Shown: piece after piece, positions 1 through 5,071 of the stretch | How positions within the stretch are numbered: the stretch's first letter is position 1 | How the letters are laid out: each line of letters starts with the position of its first letter | Assembly: GCA_946480885.1 (NCBI GenBank) | Contig: CAMLLK010000078.1 | Coordinates: 1-5,935, forward strand | DNA from: an uncultured Thermoproteales archaeon | Lineage (GTDB): Archaea > Thermoproteota > Thermoprotei > Thermoproteales > Thermoproteaceae | Direction of reading: 5' to 3' | DNA length: 5,935 nt | The notes under the pieces: generated by a model | Told to the model about the DNA's origin: nothing | Database searches by the model: none | What the model saw: the letters and a program-made list of their open reading frames with translations, nothing else | Position numbers and translations under genes: made by a program

Positions 1-131
1 GCGTAAGAGACGAAGTGACGATTGTTCTTCAAGGCGTGGAATTAACCCCCGGCGTGCATAAAATCTACGTCAAAGCTAAGACAAAGGAGTGGGGTGAGTT
101 GGCTTTTGACTTCACCGACACTGTGAAATAG
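1..131 (+). CDS. C-terminal fragment of an unidentified protein
   Basis: This is an open frame entering from the left edge, with complete codons from position 3 and a TAG stop at 129-131. It encodes 42 visible residues. The fragment alternates hydrophobic and charged residues, with a central turn 'LTPGVHKIYVKAKT' and then 'GELAFDF', which suggests a beta-rich C-terminal domain, perhaps Ig-like or a beta sandwich. No catalytic or metal-binding motif is visible, and I do not recognise the family. Its last 20 bases overlap the end of the opposite-strand gene at 112-732. The reading frame is supported by plausible composition and by the same tail-to-tail overlap seen at other gene ends in the window. 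The function cannot be assigned without the upstream sequence. Confidence 0.6.
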   Translation, partial: VRDEVTIVLQGVELTPGVHKIYVKAKTKEWGELAFDFTDTVK

Positions 132-732
132 ACGTAAAGTTATTTATAAACTCCTCCAACGCCTTTTTTAAATTTTCTAACGTAGGCATTAAATTCGGAG
201 ATGCTTGAGCTAATAGCAGGGCGCCGGGCAATGTCCTAATACCTGCCGCTGCCACCCTCACTCCGCCCCACTCCACTACCACACTGCCAATGGCCATTAC
301 TCTGCCCTTATTCTCAGCATAAACAACGGCGTCTGGATATGGATACGCCACGTATGTCAAAGATAGTGTATGTCCAATGTAGGGCATGTACACTCTCTTT
401 AACATTTTCCTCACAGAGAAAGGCCCCACTTTGTCTATTAACTTCCCCCATTTGGCACTTGCTAGGTCTATAAACGCTACATGGCCTCTGAGCCAGTCTA
501 CAATATCTCTCTGCTCTACATTATAGCTAACCCCTAGGGCTTCCCCTATTTTTTTCGCAAAGTAGTCGTATAAATTTACGTAGGGCGTCACTAAGTCCAA
601 TACATCATTGATCTCTACAACTCTCTCTTCAAACCCCGCCTGGGTCTTGCCCACGGCGAGGACTAGACTCTCTTTTACAATAATAGTCACGTCTTCAAAG
701 ACGTCCCATGGACCACATATAGGGACTACCAT
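112..732 (-). CDS. Uncharacterised 206-residue protein
   Basis: The frame stays open on the - strand back to 1110, but everything beyond 732 is antisense to rps6e, so I place the start at the ATG at 730-732 (protein begins MVVPICGPWDVFEDV). This start is 30 bases from the centre of the TATA-like box at 758-765, which leaves a leader of only a few bases. The stop is TGA at 112-114. The 206-residue product has no signal peptide and no clear membrane segment. It looks like a soluble alpha/beta protein: an N-terminal beta region, a helical middle with many aromatic residues, a beta stretch near 'AIGSVVVEWGGVRVAAAGI', and a C-terminal helix rich in Leu and Glu. No nucleotide-binding or metal motif is evident, and I do not recognise the family. 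It is divergent from rps6e and overlaps the + strand fragment at its end. Confidence 0.75.
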   Translation of the reverse strand: MVVPICGPWDVFEDVTIIVKESLVLAVGKTQAGFEERVVEINDVLDLVTPYVNLYDYFAKKIGEALGVSYNVEQRDIVDWLRGHVAFIDLASAKWGKLIDKVGPFSVRKMLKRVYMPYIGHTLSLTYVAYPYPDAVVYAENKGRVMAIGSVVVEWGGVRVAAAGIRTLPGALLLAQASPNLMPTLENLKKALEEFINNFTSISQCR

Positions 733-757
733 CTCCACAGTTTGGAAAAAAGAAATG

Positions 758-765
758 TTTTTAAA
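758..765. promoter_or_regulatory. Shared TATA box between the 206-residue gene and rps6e
   Basis: TTTTTAAA on the + strand reads TTTAAAAA on the - strand, and it is the only convincing TATA element in the 52-base divergent gap. It lies about 23 bases (centre to ATG) from the rps6e start and about 30 bases from the ATG at 732. A purine-rich BRE-like stretch, AGAAATG at 751-757, precedes it in the rps6e direction. No good BRE is seen in the other direction, so rps6e is probably the stronger output. Confidence 0.6.
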
Positions 766-784
766 CCAAGGCACCCACGCCTCT

Positions 785-1228
785 ATGCCCACTTTTAAAC
801 TAGTGCTCTCAGACCCCATCTCGGGGAAGGCTAGACAATTTGAGATAAAAGACCCCCTGGCCCAGAGATTTGTAGGGCTGAAAATTGGAGATGAGATAGA
901 TGGAGTAGTGTTGAAAGACTTGGTAGAACTGCCAAGGGGGGCGAAGGTGAGAATAACCGGCGGCAGCGGCATCGAAGGCGCACCTATGCATCCAGGCGTG
1001 CCTGGCCCAGTGAAGAAGCACATCCTCGCAGACGGTCCGCCGGGGTACCACCCGCCGAAGAGAGGCCTAAGGAAGAAGAAGTTAGTGAGGGGCAACACTA
1101 TATCTGACACAATTGTTCAAATAAACGCCGTGGTGGTGTACCCACCTGGCTATACAGGTCCGCCGGCGATAGCGCTGGGGGTGAAAGAAATTGAAAAACT
1201 TACAAAAACCGAGGCTACTTCACAATAG
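785..1228 (+). CDS. rps6e: 30S ribosomal protein S6e
   Basis: This is the archaeal/eukaryotic-type small-subunit ribosomal protein S6e, 147 residues, close to the compact archaeal length and lacking the long eukaryotic C-terminal extension. The family signature is clear: residues 59-68 read GGSGIEGAPM, followed by the conserved basic stretch around PPKRGLRKKKLVRG that leads into 'NTISDTIVQIN', a form of the S6e core strand. The frame is open further upstream, but the ATG at 785 is chosen because homologues begin with this kind of short strand (MPTFKLVLSDP) and because a TATA box lies 23 bases upstream, giving a leaderless mRNA. The end overlaps the convergent RAM-domain gene by 14 bases. Proximity to aIF5B fits the translation-gene neighbourhoods of Crenarchaeota. 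Confidence 0.96.
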   Translation: MPTFKLVLSDPISGKARQFEIKDPLAQRFVGLKIGDEIDGVVLKDLVELPRGAKVRITGGSGIEGAPMHPGVPGPVKKHILADGPPGYHPPKRGLRKKKLVRGNTISDTIVQINAVVVYPPGYTGPPAIALGVKEIEKLTKTEATSQ

Positions 1229-1457
1229 ACTTAGCAATTATTAACGTCGTCGTGCTCTTTATCTTAGGCATCTTACGTATTTTTTCACTTATGAGTTTTC
1301 TTAAATTTTCTGCCGTGTCTGTATTTATCTTAATGACTAAGTCGTAGGGGCCGTATACAATCATTGCCTCTTTGACCTCCGGCAGTTTTAACAAAGCGTC
1401 CATTACCTCGTCCTCTGCCCCAATTTCTGTATTTATAAACACAAACGCCTCTACCAT
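1215..1457 (-). CDS. Stand-alone Lrp/AsnC ligand-binding (RAM) domain protein
   Basis: This 80-residue protein consists only of the C-terminal ligand-binding domain of Lrp/AsnC regulators, with no DNA-binding helix-turn-helix. Diagnostic features are the first strand 'AFVFINTEIGAEDEV', the 'LPEVKEAMIVYGPYDLVIKI' hairpin with the G-x-Y-D motif at residues 36-39, and a terminal strand 'STTTLIIAK'. The fold is beta-alpha-beta-beta-alpha-beta. In the family, such domains dimerise and form octameric rings that bind amino acids, and stand-alone versions may modulate full-length Lrp partners. The target here is unknown. The ATG at 1455-1457 is 23-24 bases from a TATA box, so the mRNA is probably leaderless. 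The gene overlaps the rps6e tail by 14 bases and is divergent from tRNA-Leu. Confidence 0.9.
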   Translation of the reverse strand: MVEAFVFINTEIGAEDEVMDALLKLPEVKEAMIVYGPYDLVIKINTDTAENLRKLISEKIRKMPKIKSTTTLIIAKSIVK

Positions 1458-1476
1458 ACCCCTTACAACTTAGACA

Positions 1477-1484
1477 TTTATAAG
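1477..1484 (-). promoter_or_regulatory. TATA box of the RAM-domain gene
   Basis: CTTATAAA on the - strand is centred about 23-24 bases upstream of the ATG at 1457, the spacing expected for a leaderless archaeal transcript. Confidence 0.65.
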
Positions 1485-1495
1485 TGTTATACAGT

Positions 1496-1510
1496 GGAAA
1501 AACTTAAATT
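1496..1510 (+). promoter_or_regulatory. BRE and TATA box of tRNA-Leu
   Basis: A purine-rich BRE (GGAAAAA, 1496-1502) directly precedes a TATA element (CTTAAATT, 1503-1510). The TATA centre is about 25 bases from the first tRNA base at 1532, so transcription should start at or within a base or two of the mature 5' end. This matches the leaderless tRNA transcripts known from Pyrobaculum. Confidence 0.7.
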
Positions 1511-1531
1511 CTCGTGTATATAGTACAACAA

Positions 1532-1629
1532 GCGGGGGTGCCCGAGCCAGGCCAAAGGGGCAGGGCTCAAGTCCTGTGTGAGAGACCCTGTGGCGTAGGC
1601 CTGCGTGGGTTCAAATCCCACCCCCCGCA
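1532..1629 (+). tRNA. tRNA-Leu (anticodon CAA), intron-containing
   Basis: The cloverleaf is complete once a 13-base intron is removed, leaving 85 bases. The acceptor stem GCGGGGG (1532-1538) pairs with CCCCCGC (1622-1628), followed by discriminator A at 1629; CCA is not encoded. The D stem is CCC/GGG (1541-1543 with 1557-1559). The anticodon stem CAGGG (1561-1565) pairs perfectly with CCCTG (1586-1590) only if 1572-1584 is an intron. The loop then reads CTCAAGA with anticodon CAA at 1568-1570, which decodes UUG. The long variable arm (1591-1604, GGC/GCC stem) is the class II hallmark expected for Leu. The T arm is GTGGG-TTCAAAT-CCCAC (1605-1621). The 3' end abuts the infB stop codon on the other strand. 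Confidence 0.95.
1572..1584 (+). other. tRNA-Leu intron at canonical position 37/38
   Basis: The 13-base intron lies directly 3' of G37. A bulge-helix-bulge motif is visible: exon CTCA (1566-1569) pairs with intron TGAG (1579-1582), flanked by 3-base bulges AG/T and AG/A that are cut after their second base. The anticodon stem supplies one outer helix. The intron-side outer helix is reduced to at most one pair (1573 with 1578), so this is a minimal form of the splicing-endonuclease substrate. Confidence 0.88.
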
Positions 1630-3396
1630 CTATTTCTTCCTAGATTTGAGGTATTCTTCCAACGCCTTTAACTCGTCGTCTCTTAGATACTGTCGATAGT
1701 GAAATATCCACTGCCTTGCTTGTTCGTCTGGGACGCGTACATAGAGTACGTCTCCCTCTTTTATCTGCCTACCGATAGTTACATCGCCGTGTATAGAAAT
1801 AGCCGCCTCGTCGCCGGCGGAGATCTCTGGGACTGACTTGCCAGATTTTTGTATCTGCATCACTCTGCCAACCTCTCTGCCCTCTTTCACCAATGTCACG
1901 CCTGGCTTCACAGTGCCCGCCAACACCTTTACCCCCACTATCGCCGGGTCGCTTCTCCTAAATACATAACCTGGTAGTATTTGTATCTTGCCTGGCCGGG
2001 TTAATTGAGAAAGTATCTGCTCCACAGTCTTTGTCTTCACTTCTTGGGACCACTTTATATATTCGTCGAATATTCGGTAGAGAATCTCTCCTTTTATAAT
2101 TTTTATACCAGACGACATAGCCTCTTTTTCAACTTCAGGTGGGATTTTTACATTAAAGGCCAGTATTACGCCGTAGGCGGAGTTCTTCCTCCTACTTAAG
2201 AGAGCCTCCACCACGTCTTTATGAGTGGGAGGACCCACGTCTGCTTTTCTCACAGGTACACCCTGCTGCCTCAAGAAGAGCACTGTGCTCTCTAACGTGC
2301 CGAAGGTGTCCGCCCTCACGATGACCCCCTCTCTGTCAGATTCTATTTTTATCTCGGCGATCTCCTCCCCCACTGTTTTTAATACTTGTTGTAACTCGCC
2401 AAGGTTCCACACAGCCAACAGCGGGGCGCCAGCCACCACCCCCTCTAGTCCATCTGCCACAATCCTAACGCCTGCCGCCGCCTTTGCCTCCTCTACTGCA
2501 AGATATCTATCCTCTGGGTCTCTCATCTCTTCTAACGGCTTCGGCATTATTATCATTCTAACTCTAGCCTCTCTAGGGCCTTCGATACCAGCTGAGACGA
2601 TAATATCGCCTTTTCTCAACCTCCCGTCGTATAAAATAGCGTCGGCCACTACCCCCAGTCCTCTCTCTTCTTTTACTTCCATAACGACGCCGCGGGCTGG
2701 GCCGTCTTTCACTATTAGACGGTCTCTTGGTATAAATCTCTGGCTGACTCCGGCGAGGACTAGTAGTAAGTCAGCAACGCCTTCGCCAGTCACTGCACTC
2801 GTGGGGACTATGGGGATTTGTCTAGAGAAGTCTCTCACTCTGTCGTATCTATCGGCCTCTAGGCCGTATCTAGACAATTGATCAGCCAGCTTCCCAATTC
2901 TCTCTTCAAGAGTAGCCACGGCGTGCCATTCTTGATCCTCCACCGCCATTAGAAAAGGCCTATTTTCTACAGATCGCCAGCCGTATATTCTATCTAATTT
3001 ATTCGCAGCTATGACGAAGGGCACCCCTCTGCTTTGGATAAGTTTTAAAGACTCCACGCCTTGGTCCTCTAGGCCTGAGGTTATGTCTACTACTAAAATC
3101 GCCAAGTCGGCCACAGAGCCCCCTCTCTTACGTAGATTTGAAAAAGCGGCGTGGCCGGGGGTGTCTATAAAGAGAAAGCCGGGGATCCAAATCCTCCCCC
3201 TTAGTTTAAGTCTATCTACTAGGGGACCTGCAAATTTCTCAACAGCCTGCCACGGGACGAAGCTCATACCTATGTGTTGTGTAATCATACCCGGCTCTCT
3301 ATACGCCACAGAGGTGCCTCTGATTTTGTCTAATAACAAAGTCTTCCCCACGTCGACGTGGCCCATCACTACTACAAAAGGCGACCTAATAGACAC
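1630..3396 (-). CDS. infB: Translation initiation factor IF-2, archaeal aIF5B
   Basis: This GTPase promotes ribosomal subunit joining and initiator-tRNA placement in archaeal translation initiation. The 588-residue product has every G motif: G1 GHVDVGKT (12-19), G2 Thr39 in GMITQHIG, G3 DTPGH (78-82), G4 NKLD (132-135) and G5 SAVTGEG (200-206). Domain II follows from about 226, the helical/alpha-beta domain III spans roughly 345-460, and the C-terminal beta-barrel domain IV (initiator tRNA binding) lies near 465-588. The length is normal for archaeal aIF5B, with no long N-terminal extension and no intein. I choose the GTG at 3394-3396 because a TATATATAAA box is centred 24 bases upstream and homologues start just before G1. 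The longer frame to 3486 would run into tRNA-Glu. The TAG stop begins one base after the end of the opposite-strand tRNA-Leu. Confidence 0.96.
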   Translation of the reverse strand: MSIRSPFVVVMGHVDVGKTLLLDKIRGTSVAYREPGMITQHIGMSFVPWQAVEKFAGPLVDRLKLRGRIWIPGFLFIDTPGHAAFSNLRKRGGSVADLAILVVDITSGLEDQGVESLKLIQSRGVPFVIAANKLDRIYGWRSVENRPFLMAVEDQEWHAVATLEERIGKLADQLSRYGLEADRYDRVRDFSRQIPIVPTSAVTGEGVADLLLVLAGVSQRFIPRDRLIVKDGPARGVVMEVKEERGLGVVADAILYDGRLRKGDIIVSAGIEGPREARVRMIIMPKPLEEMRDPEDRYLAVEEAKAAAGVRIVADGLEGVVAGAPLLAVWNLGELQQVLKTVGEEIAEIKIESDREGVIVRADTFGTLESTVLFLRQQGVPVRKADVGPPTHKDVVEALLSRRKNSAYGVILAFNVKIPPEVEKEAMSSGIKIIKGEILYRIFDEYIKWSQEVKTKTVEQILSQLTRPGKIQILPGYVFRRSDPAIVGVKVLAGTVKPGVTLVKEGREVGRVMQIQKSGKSVPEISAGDEAAISIHGDVTIGRQIKEGDVLYVRVPDEQARQWIFHYRQYLRDDELKALEEYLKSRKK

Positions 3397-3415
3397 AGTG
3401 AGAATTACACCGTGG

Positions 3416-3423
3416 TTTATATA
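3416..3423 (-). promoter_or_regulatory. TATA box of infB
   Basis: TATATAAA on the - strand, extended as GTATATATAAA, is centred about 24 bases from the GTG at 3396. It lies in the 41-base gap between the tRNA-Glu 3' end and infB. The factor therefore has its own leaderless promoter, although read-through from the tRNA remains possible. Confidence 0.75.
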
Positions 3424-3488
3424 TACTCTGTCTCTAATGCCCCGGCCGGGATTTGAACCCGGGTCACGGGCTCGAGAGGCCCGCATCC

Positions 3489-3504
3489 ATAGCCGGCGCC
3501 GCCT
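3489..3504 (-). other. tRNA-Glu D-loop intron (16 bases)
   Basis: In the preferred register the intron falls just before G22, leaving conserved A21 in place (mature GGTCAAGGATG). Exon GGTC (3507-3510) pairs with intron GGCT (3491-3494) including two wobble pairs. The 3-base bulges are AA/A and AT/G, and the intron closes with a GGC/GCC helix and a 3-base loop. A competing register pairs CCGG with CCGG but would place U at position 21, so I rank it lower. Confidence 0.65.
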
Positions 3505-3521
3505 TTGACCGGGCTAGACGA

Positions 3522-3557
3522 CCGGGTGGAGTAGCTCATCGACGGCTCCCCGTGGCG
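3522..3557 (-). other. tRNA-Glu intron between acceptor stem and D arm (about 36 bases)
   Basis: The insertion separates the acceptor strand GCCCCGG from U8-C9 and the D stem. CCCGG occurs at both junctions (3558-3562 and 3522-3526), so any cut from after base 2 to after base 7 gives the same mature tRNA. I could not draw a standard bulge-helix-bulge in any of these registers. The only clear helix, CCGG/CCGG, would imply cuts two bases later and an unusual C8 in place of U8. The presence of an insertion is well supported; its exact ends are not. Confidence 0.55.
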
Positions 3558-3583
3558 CCGGGGCGGCTACTTCTTGTCCCACA

Positions 3584-3591
3584 TTTAAAAA
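3584..3591 (-). promoter_or_regulatory. TATA box of tRNA-Glu
   Basis: TTTTTAAA on the - strand, preceded by a GCGAAAAA BRE-like stretch, is centred about 24 bases from the mature 5' G at 3564. This supports transcription starting at the tRNA itself, with no leader to remove. Confidence 0.7.
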
Positions 3592-3606
3592 TTTTTCGCA
3601 GTCTTT

Positions 3607-3614
3607 GTTTAATA
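3607..3614 (+). promoter_or_regulatory. TATA box of the metallo-beta-lactamase-fold gene
   Basis: GTTTAATA is centred about 25 bases from the ATG at 3636, giving a leaderless transcript. It sits in the 71-base gap shared with the divergent tRNA-Glu promoter. The BRE is weak. Confidence 0.6.
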
Positions 3615-3635
3615 CCCCCCCGCCTCTGTATCTAT

Positions 3636-4439
3636 ATGGAAGTAATTACTAAATATCTAGCGGGGGCCCCCTTGGTCACTACATATGTCTTAAACGTAGG
3701 CGGGGTTAAGTTCGTAGTAGACCCAGGCCCGGCGTCGTTATACAGCCCTCTTGAAGTCGACGCCGTGGTGTGTACCCACCTACACCTAGACCACTGCGGC
3801 TCTGCGGGACATTTTCAAAAGCCTGTTTACGCCCACGAGAGGTATATAAAACATATATTAGACCCCTCTAGACTGTACGAGTCGAGTAGAGCAGTCCTCG
3901 GCGTCTTCGCCGAGATGTTTGGCCCCCCGGCGCCCGCTAGTGAAGTAAAGTCAGTGAAAGACGGCGCCTTGGTTTTAGACGCCTTAGAGGCGATCCACAC
4001 GCCGGGCCATGCCCCACACCACGTTATGTATTATTATAAAGACAAGGCCGTGCTTTTCGTAGGCGACGGCGCGGGGGTGTATATACCTGAGCTCGACGTT
4101 ATTATTCCAACTACGCCCCCTCCATTTAAATTAGACCTCTACCTCCAGTCTTTAGATAGACTAAGGGGGCTTTCTATAGATACTTTATGTTTCCCCCATT
4201 ACTCATGTACGCGTAAGGTAGAACTATTGAAACAACACCAAGAACAAGTAAAGACTTGGGTAGAGACACTACGGGATAGACTAGATATGCCGCTAGACGA
4301 CGCTTTGTATTTATTAACAAAATCTGACGAAAATGTTGCTAAAGTAGTTGAGAAAGGGGGGCTTTATCTAGAGTTCTATCTAAAATTCAGCGTAGTGGGG
4401 TTTTTAGAATATCTCAAAACAGCCTCAACGTTAAAGTAA
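3636..4439 (+). CDS. Metallo-beta-lactamase-fold hydrolase
   Basis: This is a cytosolic, probably zinc- or iron-dependent hydrolase of 267 residues. The metal-binding set is complete: HLHLDH at 48-53, His125 in TPGHAPHH, Asp144 in VGDGAG, and His188 in FPHYS. The N-terminal beta-sandwich strand 'VLNVGGVKFVVDPGP' is also typical. After about residue 190 a helical C-terminal extension follows (LKQHQEQVKTWVETLRDRL and onward), which may form a small winged-helix-like or dimerisation domain, as in many archaeal members. This superfamily includes glyoxalase II, lactonases and RNA-processing enzymes. No beta-CASP domain is visible, so an RNase is unlikely, but the substrate cannot be named. The frame is open from 3453, but the ATG at 3636 is chosen from the TATA spacing and the family start; the earlier part is antisense to tRNA-Glu. 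Confidence 0.92.
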   Translation: MEVITKYLAGAPLVTTYVLNVGGVKFVVDPGPASLYSPLEVDAVVCTHLHLDHCGSAGHFQKPVYAHERYIKHILDPSRLYESSRAVLGVFAEMFGPPAPASEVKSVKDGALVLDALEAIHTPGHAPHHVMYYYKDKAVLFVGDGAGVYIPELDVIIPTTPPPFKLDLYLQSLDRLRGLSIDTLCFPHYSCTRKVELLKQHQEQVKTWVETLRDRLDMPLDDALYLLTKSDENVAKVVEKGGLYLEFYLKFSVVGFLEYLKTASTLK

Positions 4440-4442
4440 GTG

Positions 4443-4450
4443 TTTTTATA
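4443..4450 (+). promoter_or_regulatory. TATA box of the 59-codon gene
   Basis: TTTTTATA, immediately after the stop of the hydrolase gene, is centred 23-24 bases from the GTG at 4470. This spacing decides that start over the earlier GTG at 4440, which lies upstream of the box. Confidence 0.6.
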
Positions 4451-4469
4451 CCTCGACGTTAGTCTATAC

Positions 4470-4649
4470 GTGGCTGAAGATATACTCAATAGAGAATACG
4501 AAATAGTCGTCGGCGAGAGGAGGTACTACCTAAAGCCGATAAAGGCTTGGGTTTTACAGCCCCCGGGGAAGCCGGGCGTAGTGGTGGCTTTGTTTAAACT
4601 CCCAGACGGCAGAGTGGTGAGGAGAGTGGTGATGAAATTACCTCCTTGA
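4470..4649 (+). CDS. Small uncharacterised protein, 59 residues
   Basis: The frame is open from a GTG at 4440 that touches the previous stop codon. The GTG at 4470 is preferred because a TATA box lies 23-24 bases before it, as for the other genes here, giving [12 protein letters not shown]. The product is small, basic and beta-rich: '[15 protein letters not shown]', then '[24 protein letters not shown]'. It could be a single compact beta-barrel or SH3-like fold, which is an inference from strand pattern only. I do not recognise the family. It ends with a TGA inside a 7-bp palindrome and overlaps the convergent helical gene by 12 bases. If the upstream GTG were used, the protein would be 69 residues and translationally coupled to the hydrolase. 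Confidence 0.7.
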   Translation: MAEDILNREYEIVVGERRYYLKPIKAWVLQPPGKPGVVVALFKLPDGRVVRRVVMKLPP

Positions 4650-5018
4650 CTCAGTCAAGGCGTTTATAAGCATTCTAATATTGACGTGAGATCTCTCTAG
4701 AGATTTCTCTAAAGCTGCGACTAGTTCTAACTCCAAAGGCGTCTTTGCCAACTCTCTGAGTTTTTTAACTTCGGCGAGGTGTCCCTCATATCTTCTACAC
4801 ATCTCTTCTAACGCCCTCACCACTTGCTCCAGCGGCTTTTTCTCAGAGGGTTCGAGAGCCACCTCTGGGAGAGACAACACGTCAAAAATTTTAAGTCTTA
4901 GATAAGTCTCTCTAATTACGCCGTCTATAAACTCCTTTAAGTATTCCGACTCTACAGCCGCTTTTAATTTGGCCAGTTCTACAAGGTGTTCTAATTCTTC
5001 ACTTCTAATCTTGTCCAC
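4638..5018 (-). CDS. Uncharacterised helical protein, 126 residues
   Basis: The protein starts at GTG (5016-5018), with an A/T-rich TATA-like block about 25 bases upstream, and ends at TAA 4638-4640. It is almost wholly alpha-helical, rich in Leu, Glu and Lys, with no membrane segment or signal peptide. Helices are predicted by eye at about 4-48, 60-92 and 94-122, with a break around '[12 protein letters not shown]'. Glu-x-x-His occurs at 8-11 and 108-111, with Glu78-Gly-His80 in the middle helix. This spacing recalls metal-binding helical bundles of the ferritin-like type, but the full four-helix ligand pattern is not present, so metal binding is only a possibility. A structural or coiled-coil role is equally likely. 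It is divergent from the CBS gene and convergent with the 59-codon gene. Confidence 0.8.
   Translation of the reverse strand: MDKIRSEELEHLVELAKLKAAVESEYLKEFIDGVIRETYLRLKIFDVLSLPEVALEPSEKKPLEQVVRALEEMCRRYEGHLAEVKKLRELAKTPLELELVAALEKSLERSHVNIRMLINALTESRR
4644..4660. repeat. Palindrome across two convergent gene ends
   Basis: CCTTGAC and GTCAAGG form a perfect 7-bp inverted repeat around a 3-base loop (TCA). It contains the TGA stop of the 59-codon gene and the last sense codons of the opposite helical gene. No strong T-run follows on either strand, so this is not a classic intrinsic terminator. It could fold at the 3' end of both mRNAs. Confidence 0.65.
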
Positions 5019-5037
5019 TTATTTTAAAGAGTGTGGG

Positions 5038-5052
5038 ACATATATTTTTTAA
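5038..5052. promoter_or_regulatory. Shared A/T-rich divergent promoter block
   Basis: One A/T stretch in the 53-base gap carries TATA-like sequence for both directions. TTTTTTAA (5045-5052) is about 24 bases before the ATG at 5072. On the - strand, ATATATGT (5038-5045) is about 24 bases before the GTG at 5018. The two elements share a base, so the two genes may compete for the basal factors. Confidence 0.5.
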
Positions 5053-5071
5053 GTACGTCGTATGTATATAT

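Larger units (their letters stand above)
3438..3564 (-). tRNA. tRNA-Glu (anticodon CTC) with two non-canonical introns
   Basis: The 3' half is unambiguous. The anticodon stem CGGGC/GCCCG encloses loop CTCTCGA, with anticodon CTC at 3474-3476, decoding GAG. The variable region is TGAC, the T arm is CCGGG-TTCAAAT-CCCGG, the acceptor strand is CCGGGGC, and discriminator A is at 3438. The matching 5' acceptor strand GCCCCGG is at 3558-3564, and a TATA box centred 24-26 bases before it supports that 5' end. The D stem is GTCT (3516-3519) with GGAT (3485-3488). The 127-base gene gives a 75-base mature tRNA only if about 36 bases between acceptor and D arm and 16 bases in the D loop are removed. The anticodon loop itself has no intron. 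No CCA is encoded. Confidence 0.9.

Noticed and set aside
608..784. Upstream extension of the S6e frame by 59 codons
   Set aside because: It is antisense to the 206-residue gene, while the ATG at 785 matches the family start and the TATA spacing.
733..1110. N-terminal extension of the 206-residue - strand frame by 126 codons
   Set aside because: It lies antisense to the strongly conserved rps6e gene, has low-complexity Pro/Ser-rich composition, and has no promoter at the far end.
2225..2881. Long + strand open frame opposite infB
   Set aside because: It is a Ser/Thr/Pro-rich shadow of the real infB coding strand with no promoter or family resemblance.
3397..3486. Thirty-codon N-terminal extension of aIF5B
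   Set aside because: It reads through the TATA box and into tRNA-Glu; the residues are translated tRNA sequence.
3521..3560. C/D-box-like GATGA inside the first tRNA-Glu intron
   Set aside because: There is no matching D box (CTGA) and no second box pair, so it is not a guide RNA.
3438..3564. Split or permuted tRNA-Glu instead of an intron-containing one
   Set aside because: A perfect 7-base acceptor strand lies in cis in the correct order, with a TATA box at the right distance.
3530..3572. Inverted repeat AGTAGC/GCTACT between the tRNA-Glu intron and its upstream DNA
   Set aside because: It is a perfect 6-bp match, but the upstream arm lies before the expected transcription start at the tRNA 5' end, so it probably never forms in RNA.
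4627..4634. C-box-like GTGATGA near the end of the 59-codon gene
   Set aside because: No CTGA follows within a guide-RNA length, and the motif falls in coding sequence.
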